Assembly (NCBI RefSeq): GCF_010730195.1
Contig: NZ_AP022613.1
Location: forward strand, 682,001 to 746,000
From: Mycobacterium conspicuum
GTDB taxonomy: Bacteria > Actinomycetota > Actinomycetes > Mycobacteriales > Mycobacteriaceae
Length of the DNA: 64,000 nucleotides
Direction of reading: 5' to 3'
Shown here: positions 1-7,676 of the stretch, one piece after another
Position numbering within the stretch: position 1 is the first letter of the stretch
How the letters are laid out: each line of letters starts with the position of its first letter
Made by a program: the position numbers and the translations under genes
The notes under the pieces: generated by a model
Databases searched by the model: none
What the model saw: the letters and a program-made list of their open reading frames with translations, nothing else
What the model was told of the DNA's origin: nothing

Positions 1-1
1 T

Positions 2-154
2 CCGGTGACCGCCCCCAACCTCACCATCGACCCGTCGGGCGGATTGCTGACCGGTGCTCCCGGCACCAGTCAACCCAGCTTCGGTAGCGCCGGGGCCCTT
101 CTGTCGGTGGTTTCCAGCATCGCGCACGATCTGGGCACCACCGGCAGCGGCTAG
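2..154 (+). CDS. 3'-terminal fragment of an unidentified gene
   Basis: An open frame enters from the left edge and ends at a TAG, giving about 50 C-terminal residues rich in Gly, Ser and Thr (ends SSIAHDLGTTGSG). The fragment is too short to assign. Its composition would suit the C-terminus of a secreted or surface mycobacterial protein, but that is a guess. It converges on the lipoprotein gene to the right, with about 145 bp of apparently empty DNA between them. Confidence 0.4.
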   Translation, partial: PVTAPNLTIDPSGGLLTGAPGTSQPSFGSAGALLSVVSSIAHDLGTTGSG

Positions 155-299
155 TCGGTTTGAGCTCCGCTCAGGAATCGAAGGTCATGGACCGCCGTCG
201 GCACCTCACCGGTGCTGGCGGCGGTCAGCCGGGCAATCGGGTGTGCCGCCGCAGTGCCCCCGACGGTTGCGCTCAAGCAATCGTTCACCAAGCGAAACG

Positions 300-794
300 C
301 TATGGGCAGGTGACGTCGACCGCAAAGTCCTTGCTGACCTGCTGACCCGACTTGTCGACGCCGGTGGCGGTGCCGGTGATCTTGTAGTTGCTGCCGGTCT
401 TGACGGCGGTGGCGCTGTTGCCCGGCGTTCCTTCGGTGAAGCTCATGACGACGCCCTCGACCGTGCCCAGTCCGGCGTCGTGGACTACCGATCCGTCCGG
501 TTCCAATCCGACGATGACCCCGGTCGGCATTTCGCCGATGGCGATCGAGAACTTGCCGTTGGTCATCGAGCACACCACCGGGCCGCCGATGTTCTGTGGC
601 TGGCCGCCGACGGTGACTTGTGGTTGCCCGGCGGCGGCGGGGGTGGCGTTGGCGGTGGCGGGCGCGGAACTCGCGCTCGATGCGGCGCTGGGCGACGGAC
701 CGGAGGCTTTGTTGTCGCCGGAGCAGCCCGCTAAGCTCACCGCGCACGTAACGATCGTTGCCGCGCCCGCGGCGATCAACAGCGCACGCTTCAC
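300..794 (-). CDS. LpqH (19 kDa antigen) family lipoprotein
   Basis: Predicted secreted lipoprotein of 164 residues, with a GTG start and a short Lys-Arg n-region. The hydrophobic signal ends in lipobox LAGC with the lipidated Cys at residue 24. A Ser/Ala/Pro-rich linker follows (about residues 26-60). The folded domain then resembles mycobacterial LpqH: VVCSMTNG, the YKITGTATGVD segment, and a C-terminal VDVTCP whose Cys probably pairs with the earlier one. LpqH-type proteins are cell-envelope lipoproteins and TLR2 ligands; no enzymatic role is visible. The gene lies 30 bp downstream of rmlC on the same strand, so it may be co-transcribed with rmlB-rmlC. It could be a paralogue rather than LpqH itself. 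Confidence 0.85.
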   Translation of the reverse strand: MKRALLIAAGAATIVTCAVSLAGCSGDNKASGPSPSAASSASSAPATANATPAAAGQPQVTVGGQPQNIGGPVVCSMTNGKFSIAIGEMPTGVIVGLEPDGSVVHDAGLGTVEGVVMSFTEGTPGNSATAVKTGSNYKITGTATGVDKSGQQVSKDFAVDVTCP

Positions 795-824
795 CGCGTT
801 CTCCCTTTTTGGTTTGGGCTCGCG

Positions 825-1442
825 CTATCCGCCGATCTGGGCGCGCATGCTGTCGATGAATGACTGTGTTTCGTCCCAGGTCGGCAGGACGCCGGATTGG
901 CGTACTTCCTCGAAGCTGGGGGCCGCCGCGTCGCGGTCGGACAACGAAACGGCGACGCCGTCGAGCAAGGGCCAGTCGATCGCCAACGTCGGGTCCATGG
1001 CAGAGATGGTGTGCTCGCGCTCCGGGTTGTATTCCGACGAGCACATGTACATGACCGTCGAATTGCTTTCCAGCGCAAGGAATCCGTGCGCGAGCCCTTC
1101 GGAGATGTAGATCGTCCTGCGGTCGGTGTCGTTGAGCAGGACCGAGTCCCATTGGCCGAAGGTCGGTGAGCCGACACGGACGTCGACGACGACGTCGAAC
1201 ACCGACCCGGACGGACAGGTCACATACTTGGCCTGGCTCGGCGGCACCTGGGCGAAGTGCAGGCCGCGCAGCACACCGGCCGACGACACCGAGCAGTTCG
1301 CCTGCCGGACGTTCAGCCGGTGACCGGCGAAACCGGTGAAACCGCGGTCGGTGAACCATTCGAAGAAAAACCCGCGGGAGTCGCCGTGAATGGTGGGAGT
1401 GATCTCCCAGGCGCCCGCGATTGCCAGTTCTCGAACCTTCAT
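825..1442 (-). CDS. rmlC: dTDP-4-dehydrorhamnose 3,5-epimerase
   Basis: Converts dTDP-4-keto-6-deoxyglucose to dTDP-4-keto-rhamnose. This feeds the rhamnose of the arabinogalactan linker, essential for the mycobacterial cell wall. The 205-residue product starts MKVRELAIAGAW. It shows the cupin-type RmlC signatures HGDSRGFFFEWF, the active-site RGLHF, GSVFDVVVDVR and GLAHGFLAL. A longer reading with 28 extra residues exists but runs into the end of rmlB, so the ATG one base after the rmlB stop is preferred. It is tightly coupled to rmlB upstream and followed by the lipoprotein gene. Confidence 0.95.
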   Translation of the reverse strand: MKVRELAIAGAWEITPTIHGDSRGFFFEWFTDRGFTGFAGHRLNVRQANCSVSSAGVLRGLHFAQVPPSQAKYVTCPSGSVFDVVVDVRVGSPTFGQWDSVLLNDTDRRTIYISEGLAHGFLALESNSTVMYMCSSEYNPEREHTISAMDPTLAIDWPLLDGVAVSLSDRDAAAPSFEEVRQSGVLPTWDETQSFIDSMRAQIGG

Positions 1443-1443
1443 T

Positions 1444-2439
1444 TCACTTGCCTCGTCCTTCGTAACGGGCCTCGGTGACGTCCTTGAGTGGACGCCACCA
1501 CCATTCGTTGTCTCGGTACCAGTCAATGGTGGCCTGCAGGCCCTCGCTGAAGTCGGTATGCTTTGGCGCCCAACCTAATTCGTCGTACAAGGCCGACGGA
1601 TCGATGGCGTACCGCAGGTCGTGGCCGGCGCGGTCGGGGACGTGCTCGAAGTCGTCGGGGTCGCGACCCATCATCTTCAGCAGCGTGCGCAGCACACTCA
1701 GGTTGTCACGTTCGCCTTCGGCGCCGATGAGGTAGGTCCGGCCGAGCTGCCCTTTTTCCAGGATCCGGCGCACCGCGCTGTTGTGGTCGTCGACGTGGAT
1801 CCAATCGCGGACGTTGGCGCCGCTGCCGTACAACTTGGGCCGCCGGCCGGTGAGCACATTGGTGATCTGGCGCGGGATGAACTTTTCGACATGCTGATAC
1901 GGCCCGTAGTTATTCGAGCAATTGGAGATCGTCGCGTGCACGCCGTACGACCGCACCCAGGCCCGCACCAGCACGTCGCTGGCCGCCTTGGTGGCCGAGT
2001 ACGGACTCGACGGGTTGTAGGGCGTCGATTCGGTGAACCGCGTGGGGTCGTCGAGTGCGAGGTCGCCGTAAACCTCGTCGGTGGACACGTGGTGCAGCCG
2101 CACGCTGTGTCGTCGCACAGCCTCGAGGACCGCGAATGTCCCGATGACGTTGGTGCGCAGCGTCAGCTCCGGGTCGTCCAGCGAGTTGTCCACGTGGGTT
2201 TCGGCGGCGAAATGCACGACGGCGTCGGACTCGGCGACCAGCTTGGAGACCAGTTCCGCGTCGGCGACGTCACCTTCCACCAGTCGGATGGAATCGGCGA
2301 CGTGGGCGAGTGACTCACGCCGGGCGGCGTAGGTCATGGCGTCGAGCACCGTGACCTCGTCTTCGGGGTGTTCGCGTACCGTGCTGTGCACGAAGTTCGC
2401 GCCGATGAACCCGGCGCCACCCGTCACCAGCAGCCGCAT
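1444..2439 (-). CDS. rmlB: dTDP-glucose 4,6-dehydratase
   Basis: Second step of dTDP-rhamnose synthesis: an NAD-dependent extended short-chain dehydrogenase/reductase of 331 residues, the usual mycobacterial length. The nucleotide-binding TGGAGFIGANF lies at residues 6-16. The catalytic STDEVYGD and the YxxxK motif PYSATKA are present. The start MRLLVTGGAGF is chosen over a reading four residues longer because that is where the family begins. A -10-like TATGGT sits seven bases upstream, so the mRNA could be leaderless. It lies 24 bp downstream of an LLM oxidoreductase gene, so read-through from that operon is also possible. Confidence 0.97.
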   Translation of the reverse strand: MRLLVTGGAGFIGANFVHSTVREHPEDEVTVLDAMTYAARRESLAHVADSIRLVEGDVADAELVSKLVAESDAVVHFAAETHVDNSLDDPELTLRTNVIGTFAVLEAVRRHSVRLHHVSTDEVYGDLALDDPTRFTESTPYNPSSPYSATKAASDVLVRAWVRSYGVHATISNCSNNYGPYQHVEKFIPRQITNVLTGRRPKLYGSGANVRDWIHVDDHNSAVRRILEKGQLGRTYLIGAEGERDNLSVLRTLLKMMGRDPDDFEHVPDRAGHDLRYAIDPSALYDELGWAPKHTDFSEGLQATIDWYRDNEWWWRPLKDVTEARYEGRGK

Positions 2440-2446
2440 GGCAAAG

Positions 2447-2452
2447 ACCATA
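2447..2452 (-). promoter_or_regulatory. candidate -10 box for leaderless rmlB transcript
   Basis: On the minus strand TATGGT fits the mycobacterial -10 consensus TANNNT. It is separated from the rmlB ATG by seven bases, the spacing at which transcription would start on the start codon. No clear -35 is required for this class. It lies in the 24-bp gap after the preceding gene, so rmlB could be driven both internally and by read-through. This is inferred from sequence only. Confidence 0.4.
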
Positions 2453-2463
2453 GCGGAGAGCCG

Positions 2464-3318
2464 CTAGCTAAGTAGTGGTCCGGCCAGTTCTCGCAAAGCC
2501 TGCAGCAATTTGTCCTCCGGCCACCCGTCCAGCACCTGGACCGCAACATGGTCGGCACCAGCATCGAGGTGCTCGCGGAGACGCCGCGCAATCTCGTCCG
2601 GCGTGCCATAGGCAACCACCGCGTCGACCAGGCGGTCGCTGCCGGGCCGGCGTACATCGTCTTCGGTGAACCCCATGCGCAGAAAATTGTTCACGTAGTT
2701 GCTCAGGCTCAGGTAGTGCTCGAGGTATTGACGGCCGATCGCCCGGGCTTCGTCGCGGTCGGTGGTGAGCACCACCTTGTGCTCCGGCGCCAGGAACACC
2801 GAACTGCCCACCAGCTCACGGGCCTTCGCCGTGTGCTCGGGCGTGGTCAGATACGGATGCGCACCCGCGCCGCGCCCCGCGGACAGCCGCAGCATCCGCG
2901 GACCGAGCGCCGCCAGTACCCGGCGACTGGTCGGCACCATGGCGGCGTCGAGTTCGTCGAGGTAGTCGACCAGCGCGTCGCAGGGCTTGGCGTACTCCTG
3001 CGTGTGCTCGCGGTGCCCGACTCCGAGGCCGAGCAGGAATCGTCCCGGGTGGGCGCTTTCGATGCGTTGAAAGGATTCCGCGACCGCCCGGGCTGGCGCG
3101 GTCCAGATGTTGACGATCCCGGTGGCCAGTTGCACCGAATCCGTCTTGGCCAGAGCGGGGTCGACCCAGGCCAGATCGGCGTCGGGGGACCCGCCGATCC
3201 AGATCGTGGCGTAACCCAGCGCCTCGATCCGGGCGGTCAACTCGGGGGTGATGGAGCGGGTGGGCAGCCACGCGCCGAATCGGCCCAGCTTGGGTTTGAG
3301 GGAAACAGCGTCGGTCAC
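2464..3318 (-). CDS. LLM-class F420-dependent oxidoreductase (Rv3463-like)
   Basis: Luciferase-like TIM-barrel protein of 284 residues, GTG start. Family features are the N-terminal GRFGAWLP, the GYATIWIGGSP strand, ATGIVNIWTAPA, and GRFLLGLGVGHRE, which lies in the cofactor-binding region. In Actinobacteria such proteins usually use coenzyme F420 for hydride transfer; the substrate cannot be read from the sequence. Its upstream neighbour is a clear paralogue with the same motif order, so this is a tandem duplication. It sits at the end of a minus-strand run that starts with a redox/response-regulator fusion and a histidine kinase. Confidence 0.85.
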   Translation of the reverse strand: MTDAVSLKPKLGRFGAWLPTRSITPELTARIEALGYATIWIGGSPDADLAWVDPALAKTDSVQLATGIVNIWTAPARAVAESFQRIESAHPGRFLLGLGVGHREHTQEYAKPCDALVDYLDELDAAMVPTSRRVLAALGPRMLRLSAGRGAGAHPYLTTPEHTAKARELVGSSVFLAPEHKVVLTTDRDEARAIGRQYLEHYLSLSNYVNNFLRMGFTEDDVRRPGSDRLVDAVVAYGTPDEIARRLREHLDAGADHVAVQVLDGWPEDKLLQALRELAGPLLS

Positions 3319-3348
3319 GGGGAGCCTGTACCCACTTTCACGCCTTTG

Positions 3349-4191
3349 TTAGGCCTTAGTCAGCCCGAGCGGTCCGGCCAGCTCGGCCAGCGCCGAAACC
3401 AGGTTCTCGTCTTTGGTCAGGATCTGCACCGGCACGTGGTCGGCACCGGCATCGAGGTGCTCCTTGAGCCGCGCCGCGATCGCCTCGGGCGTGCCGTAGG
3501 CCACCACCGCATCGACGAGCCGGTCGCTGCCCGGGCGGGTGACCTCGTCCTCGGCGAAGCCCAGCCGCTTCCAGCTGTTGCGGTAATTGGCCAGGTTGAA
3601 ATACATGTCCAGTGCGCGGCGCCCGACCGTGCGTGCCTTCTCGGCGTCGGTGGTCAGCACCGCCTTGTGTTCGGGCGCCAGAAACGCCGACGGTCCGATG
3701 AGCTGGCGGGCTCGGGCGGTGTGCTCGGGGGTGGTGAGGTAGGGGTGCGCGCCCGCGCTGCGCTGCGCGGACAGCTCGAGAACCCGCGGGCCCAGCGCCG
3801 CCACGACGCGTCGCTCGGTGGGCACCCCGTAGTCGTCGAGCTGCTTCAGGTAGTCCACCAGCGCGTCGTACGGTTTGCGGTATTCGGTGATCACCTCGCG
3901 GTGGCCGACGCCGATGCCCAACAGGAAGCGGCCCGGGTAGGCCTTGTCGATCCGGTGGAACGACTCGGCCACCGGCTTGGCGGCCGCCGTCCAGATGTTG
4001 ACGATGCCCGTGGCAACCTGCAGGGTAGTCGTCGCCTCCAGGATGGGCTCCACCCAGGCCAGCTCGGCCGGCGGTGAGCCGCCCACCCAGACGGCCCCGT
4101 AGCCCAGGGCTTCGATTTCCTTGGCTTGCTGCGTGGTCACGCCGCGTCCAAACGATCCGAACTTGCCGAGATTGGGTTTGGTGGAAGTCAT
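3349..4191 (-). CDS. LLM-class F420-dependent oxidoreductase, tandem paralogue
   Basis: A 280-residue luciferase-like monooxygenase-fold protein starting MTSTKPNLGKFGSFGRG. It shares with its downstream neighbour the blocks GYGAVWVGGSPPAE, ATGIVNIWTAA, GRFLLGIGVGHRE, AGAHPYLTTPEHTA and YGTPEAIAARLKEHLDAGA. Together these identify the F420-type LLM family. The gap to the next gene is 30 bp and to the kinase gene upstream 28 bp, consistent with one operon. The substrate is unknown. The duplicated copies have drifted, so they may act on different substrates or partner with each other. Confidence 0.85.
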   Translation of the reverse strand: MTSTKPNLGKFGSFGRGVTTQQAKEIEALGYGAVWVGGSPPAELAWVEPILEATTTLQVATGIVNIWTAAAKPVAESFHRIDKAYPGRFLLGIGVGHREVITEYRKPYDALVDYLKQLDDYGVPTERRVVAALGPRVLELSAQRSAGAHPYLTTPEHTARARQLIGPSAFLAPEHKAVLTTDAEKARTVGRRALDMYFNLANYRNSWKRLGFAEDEVTRPGSDRLVDAVVAYGTPEAIAARLKEHLDAGADHVPVQILTKDENLVSALAELAGPLGLTKA

Positions 4192-4219
4192 GGTTCAACC
4201 AACCTGGGGCGCGGGGGCG

Positions 4220-5728
4220 CTATTCCTCGGGTGCGGCGTCATCCACGGCGTCATCCACGACATCGTCGACGAGGGGAGCCGTTTCAAGCGGCAGCAGCAC
4301 GATGAACCTCGTTTCGCCCGGCACGGATTCCACTCGCAGATCCCCGCGATGTTTCTTGACGACGATGTTGAACGCCAGATCCAGTCCGAGCCCGGTGCCC
4401 TCACCGACCGGCTTGGTGGTGAAGAACGGCTCGAAGATGTGCTGGCGCACGTCCTCCGGGATGCCCGGGCCGGTGTCGCAGATCTCGATCCGGGCCATCG
4501 TCTCTTGCTCGCGGCAGGTTCGGATGGTCAGCGTGCCGCCCTCGTCGCCCATCGCGGCGAGCGCGTTGTCGATGATGTTGGTCCACACCTGGTTGAGATC
4601 GCCTGGATAGCAAGGGATTTCGGGAAGGGATTTGTCGAGATCCTTGACCACCGTGATCGCGTTCGGGGCTTTGGCGTCTTTGCCCAGCCGGTCGGCGAAC
4701 ATGGACAGCGTGCTGCGCAGCAGGTCGTGCACGTCGACCACCTGGAACGGGGCCCGGTCCATCTGCGAATACTGCTTGGCGTCGGCTACCAACGCCGAAA
4801 TGCGTTTGCTCGCTTCGGCGATCTGGTTCAGCAACAGCTCGATCTCGACGGTGTAGTTGAACCAGTGGATGGCCCCCGCCAACGAGGTCGACGGGAGTTC
4901 GTCAACCCCGGCGGAGATCCGTTCCAACCAATCGGTGTCGATACCGCCCTCGACGAACGTCGGTGCGATATCCCAGGCGTCCTCGACGCCGTGCTCTTCC
5001 AGCCACTCGCCGACGGCGTCCTCGCGATCGGTGGCCTCGAGCGCGCTCAACTCCTGCGAGGCGGACTTGGCGACCTGCTCGACCACCTCCTGTTGCATTC
5101 GCACCAACGCGCGTAACGCGTCGGAGGTGAAGGTGCCATCGGCGAGCATGGCAAGCTTCTGACGCATCCCGGCGACTCGCCCGCGCAACTCGGCGGCGGC
5201 GCGCGCGGTGGCCGCGGCCGGGTTGTTCAGCTGATGGGTCAGCCCGGCCGACAACCGGCCCAATGCCAGCAGCTTCTCCCGATTGTCGATGATGCGGCGG
5301 GTCCGGTCGGTTCCGACGGCGATGCCGTCCAGCAGGTGCACCGCCATCGGGAACTGGTCGCGCATGAACTGGGCGAACACCGGCGCGTCCATCACGAAGA
5401 ACCGCGACGGCTTGGTGACGTGCACGGAGGCGTCGTAGCTTTTCTGCTTGCCGCCGGTGAACGCCCGCCAGGCACCGCAATACACGCCGCGCTGCGAGGT
5501 GCGGTTGGTTTCGATGTCCTGGCCGCCGGAGAGCTTGGACATCGTCAGCTCCCCTTCGATCAGGACGTAGAAGCACGTCGCCGGTTCGCCTTCGACGCAG
5601 ATCGGCCCCGGCTGGTAGTGCTCGATGTGCCCGTTGCTGCACAGCACCGCGAGCTGCTCGTCGGTCAGGGCCTCGAACAGGAACAGCGTGCGCAGCTCGT
5701 CGGGCTCACACGGCACTTTGGTGGTCAT
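4220..5728 (-). CDS. cyclic-nucleotide-domain sensor histidine kinase
   Basis: Soluble two-component kinase of 502 residues with no membrane segment. Residues about 15-130 form a CRP-type cyclic-nucleotide-binding fold (FLFEALTDEQLAVL, CFYVLIEGELTMSKL). A HisKA-like helix follows with GRLSAGLTHQLNNPAAA, phospho-acceptor His165. The C-terminal ATPase domain has NQVWTNIIDNALAAMG (N box), DTGPGIPEDV (G1), FEPFFTTK (F box) and GTGLGLDLA (G2). It follows the response-regulator/flavoprotein gene by 7 bp, so the two are an obvious cognate pair. Whether the N-terminal domain binds cAMP or cGMP is not certain, because the canonical phosphate-binding RxA stretch is not evident. The tail is acidic (DDVVDDAVDDAAPEE). 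Confidence 0.9.
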   Translation of the reverse strand: MTTKVPCEPDELRTLFLFEALTDEQLAVLCSNGHIEHYQPGPICVEGEPATCFYVLIEGELTMSKLSGGQDIETNRTSQRGVYCGAWRAFTGGKQKSYDASVHVTKPSRFFVMDAPVFAQFMRDQFPMAVHLLDGIAVGTDRTRRIIDNREKLLALGRLSAGLTHQLNNPAAATARAAAELRGRVAGMRQKLAMLADGTFTSDALRALVRMQQEVVEQVAKSASQELSALEATDREDAVGEWLEEHGVEDAWDIAPTFVEGGIDTDWLERISAGVDELPSTSLAGAIHWFNYTVEIELLLNQIAEASKRISALVADAKQYSQMDRAPFQVVDVHDLLRSTLSMFADRLGKDAKAPNAITVVKDLDKSLPEIPCYPGDLNQVWTNIIDNALAAMGDEGGTLTIRTCREQETMARIEICDTGPGIPEDVRQHIFEPFFTTKPVGEGTGLGLDLAFNIVVKKHRGDLRVESVPGETRFIVLLPLETAPLVDDVVDDAVDDAAPEE

Positions 5729-5735
5729 GATGCGG

Positions 5736-7424
5736 TCATGATTCCGCGAGGTAGCGGTGGACCAGCATGACGGCCATCGACCCTTCGCCCACCGCGGCCG
5801 CGACCCGTTTTGCCGACGTCGCGCGGACGTCGCCGGTGGCGAACACCCCCGGGATGCTGGTTTCCAGGTGATGCGGCGGGCGGTCCAGCGTCCACCCGCA
5901 CACGTTGCGCAGGTCCGGACCGGTGAGGATGAAGCCGTGGTCGTCGCGGGCCAGTACCCCGTCGAGCCAGTCGGTGCGCGGCGCGGCCCCGATGAAGATG
6001 AACATCCGGCCGCAGGTGACCTCCTCGACGTCGCCGGTTTTGTTGTTGATCAGGGTCAGCGTCTCCAGGTGGCCGTCGCCGCTGGCGCGCTGCACCTCGG
6101 TGCAGGTCAGGACGTTGATCTTCGGGTTCGCCTCGATCTGCTGGATGAGGTAGTAGGACATCGAGGCCTCCAGCGACGGCGCGCGCACCACAATATTGAC
6201 CGATTTGGCCGTCCGCGACAGGTACATCGCGGCCTGGCCGGCCGAATTCGCCCCGCCGATCACGTAGACCTCTTCGCCCTCGCAGTCCGAGGCGATGGAC
6301 ACCGCGGCCCCGTAGTAGACGCCGCAGCCGGTCAGCTCCGTGCAGCCCTCGGCCGCCAGCTGGCGGTAGGAAACACCGGTGGCCAGGATGACCGCGTGTG
6401 CGTCGACCGAGCCGCCGTCGGCGAACCGCACCGTGCGCTTGGATCCATTGATCTCGAGGGCGGTTGCCTTGCGGGCGGTGATCAGCTCGGCGCCGAACTT
6501 CTCCGCCTGTCGGCGGGCGCGGTCGGCCAGCTGTCCGCCCGACACCCCGTCGGGGAAGCCCAGGTAGTTCTCGATGCGTGAGCTCTGCCCGGCTTGACCG
6601 CCCGTCGCGGTGTGCTCGATGAGCACGGTGCGCAGCCCCTCGGAGGCGCCGTACACCGCGGCGGCCAGGCCCGCCGGCCCGCCGCCGACGACGATCAGGT
6701 CGTAGAAATCCTGCGACGGGGTGGTGGTCAGGCCGAGCTTGGCGGCCAGTTCGGCGTCGGTGGGTTCGACGAGCGGGTCCCCGCGTTCGGTGACGACGAC
6801 CGGGAGCCGCCGGTGGTCGGCGCCGGCGGCGTTGAGCAGCCGCTCACCGTCGGGTTCGTCGGCCATAAACCAGGAGTAATGCAGCCCATTGCGGGCCAGG
6901 AAGTCGCGGACCTGCCAGGACCGGGCCGACCAGCGGTGCCCGATCACCTTGGTGTGCGGGATGGGGTGCTCGGGCGCCTGCTTCCAGGCGTCCAACAATT
7001 CGTCGATGACGGGATAGAGCTTCTCTTCCGGCGGATCCCAGGGCTTGAGTAGGTAGTGGTCGAGGTCGACGACATTGATCGCGTCGATGGCGGCGTGGCT
7101 GTCGGCGTAGGCGGTCAACAGCACCCGTCGGGCCAGCGGGTACAGGTCCATCGCCCGTTCCAGGAACTCGATGCCGGTCATCTGCGGCATCCGGTAATCG
7201 GCGATGAGGGTGGCGACCGTTTCGCCGCGCAGTTTGAGCTGCTTGAGGGTGTCCAGGGCGTCGTGGCCGGATTCCGCGCGCACGATCCGGTGCTCTTCGC
7301 CGTATTTGCGTCGCAGGTCCCGGGCCACCGCGCGGGACACGGACGGATCGTCGTCGACCGTCAACAACACGGGTTTGCGTGACTGGGGAACAGGACCTGA
7401 ATCAGGACTAGTCATCGTCGTCAA
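5736..7424 (-). CDS. response regulator fused to thioredoxin-reductase-like flavoprotein
   Basis: 562 residues in three parts. Residues about 18-145 are a receiver domain with acidic pocket DDD near 24-26, phospho-acceptor Asp76 in IADYRMP and conserved Lys127. Residues about 155-215 look like a glutaredoxin/thioredoxin-like linker. Residues about 240-562 are an FAD/NAD(P)H oxidoreductase with GGGPAG (247-252), GGQAGQSSRIENYLGFP, the nucleotide motif GGANSAGQAA (390-399) and the terminal ATGDVRA. The redox CxxC of true thioredoxin reductases is absent: the equivalent site reads GCGVYYGA. Phosphorylation may thus gate a flavin reaction. TTG at 7424 is preferred because GAGG lies seven bases upstream; an ATG three codons later is possible. 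Confidence 0.88.
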   Translation of the reverse strand: MTTMTSPDSGPVPQSRKPVLLTVDDDPSVSRAVARDLRRKYGEEHRIVRAESGHDALDTLKQLKLRGETVATLIADYRMPQMTGIEFLERAMDLYPLARRVLLTAYADSHAAIDAINVVDLDHYLLKPWDPPEEKLYPVIDELLDAWKQAPEHPIPHTKVIGHRWSARSWQVRDFLARNGLHYSWFMADEPDGERLLNAAGADHRRLPVVVTERGDPLVEPTDAELAAKLGLTTTPSQDFYDLIVVGGGPAGLAAAVYGASEGLRTVLIEHTATGGQAGQSSRIENYLGFPDGVSGGQLADRARRQAEKFGAELITARKATALEINGSKRTVRFADGGSVDAHAVILATGVSYRQLAAEGCTELTGCGVYYGAAVSIASDCEGEEVYVIGGANSAGQAAMYLSRTAKSVNIVVRAPSLEASMSYYLIQQIEANPKINVLTCTEVQRASGDGHLETLTLINNKTGDVEEVTCGRMFIFIGAAPRTDWLDGVLARDDHGFILTGPDLRNVCGWTLDRPPHHLETSIPGVFATGDVRATSAKRVAAAVGEGSMAVMLVHRYLAES

Positions 7425-7624
7425 GTATGCCCTCGTCAGGCGCCCGGTGGCGGGTCGAGTGGGCGGCTCTCGTCGGCGACGTCGACCAAAGTCGTTTTGC
7501 TGGCAACCCGCTCAGCCGCCGCGCACGGTCGGTCGACGGGCCGGTCCGTTGGACGGCGGAGCGGGATTGTTTCGAACTCGGCTCCAGGGTTACGGCGTGT
7601 TCAAACACCTGCAACGATGTCGGT

Positions 7625-7640
7625 AGCACGTTATCGTGCT
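7625..7640 (+). promoter_or_regulatory. perfect hairpin in the kinase leader
   Basis: AGCACG-TTAT-CGTGCT is a perfect 6-bp inverted repeat with a 4-base loop. It lies about 35 bp upstream of the best ribosome binding site and start of the PknD-like kinase gene. It could be a protein operator or an RNA stem-loop. It lies within the divergent control region between the kinase and the response-regulator operon. Confidence 0.4.
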
Positions 7641-7676
7641 GAGTCAACTGCCAATGCTTTGCCGTCGGAGGGCACG

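Noticed and set aside
7617..7676. Earlier ATG for the PknD-like kinase
   Set aside because: There is no ribosome site, it spans a perfect hairpin, and a GGAGG-supported GTG at 7677 matches the family start.
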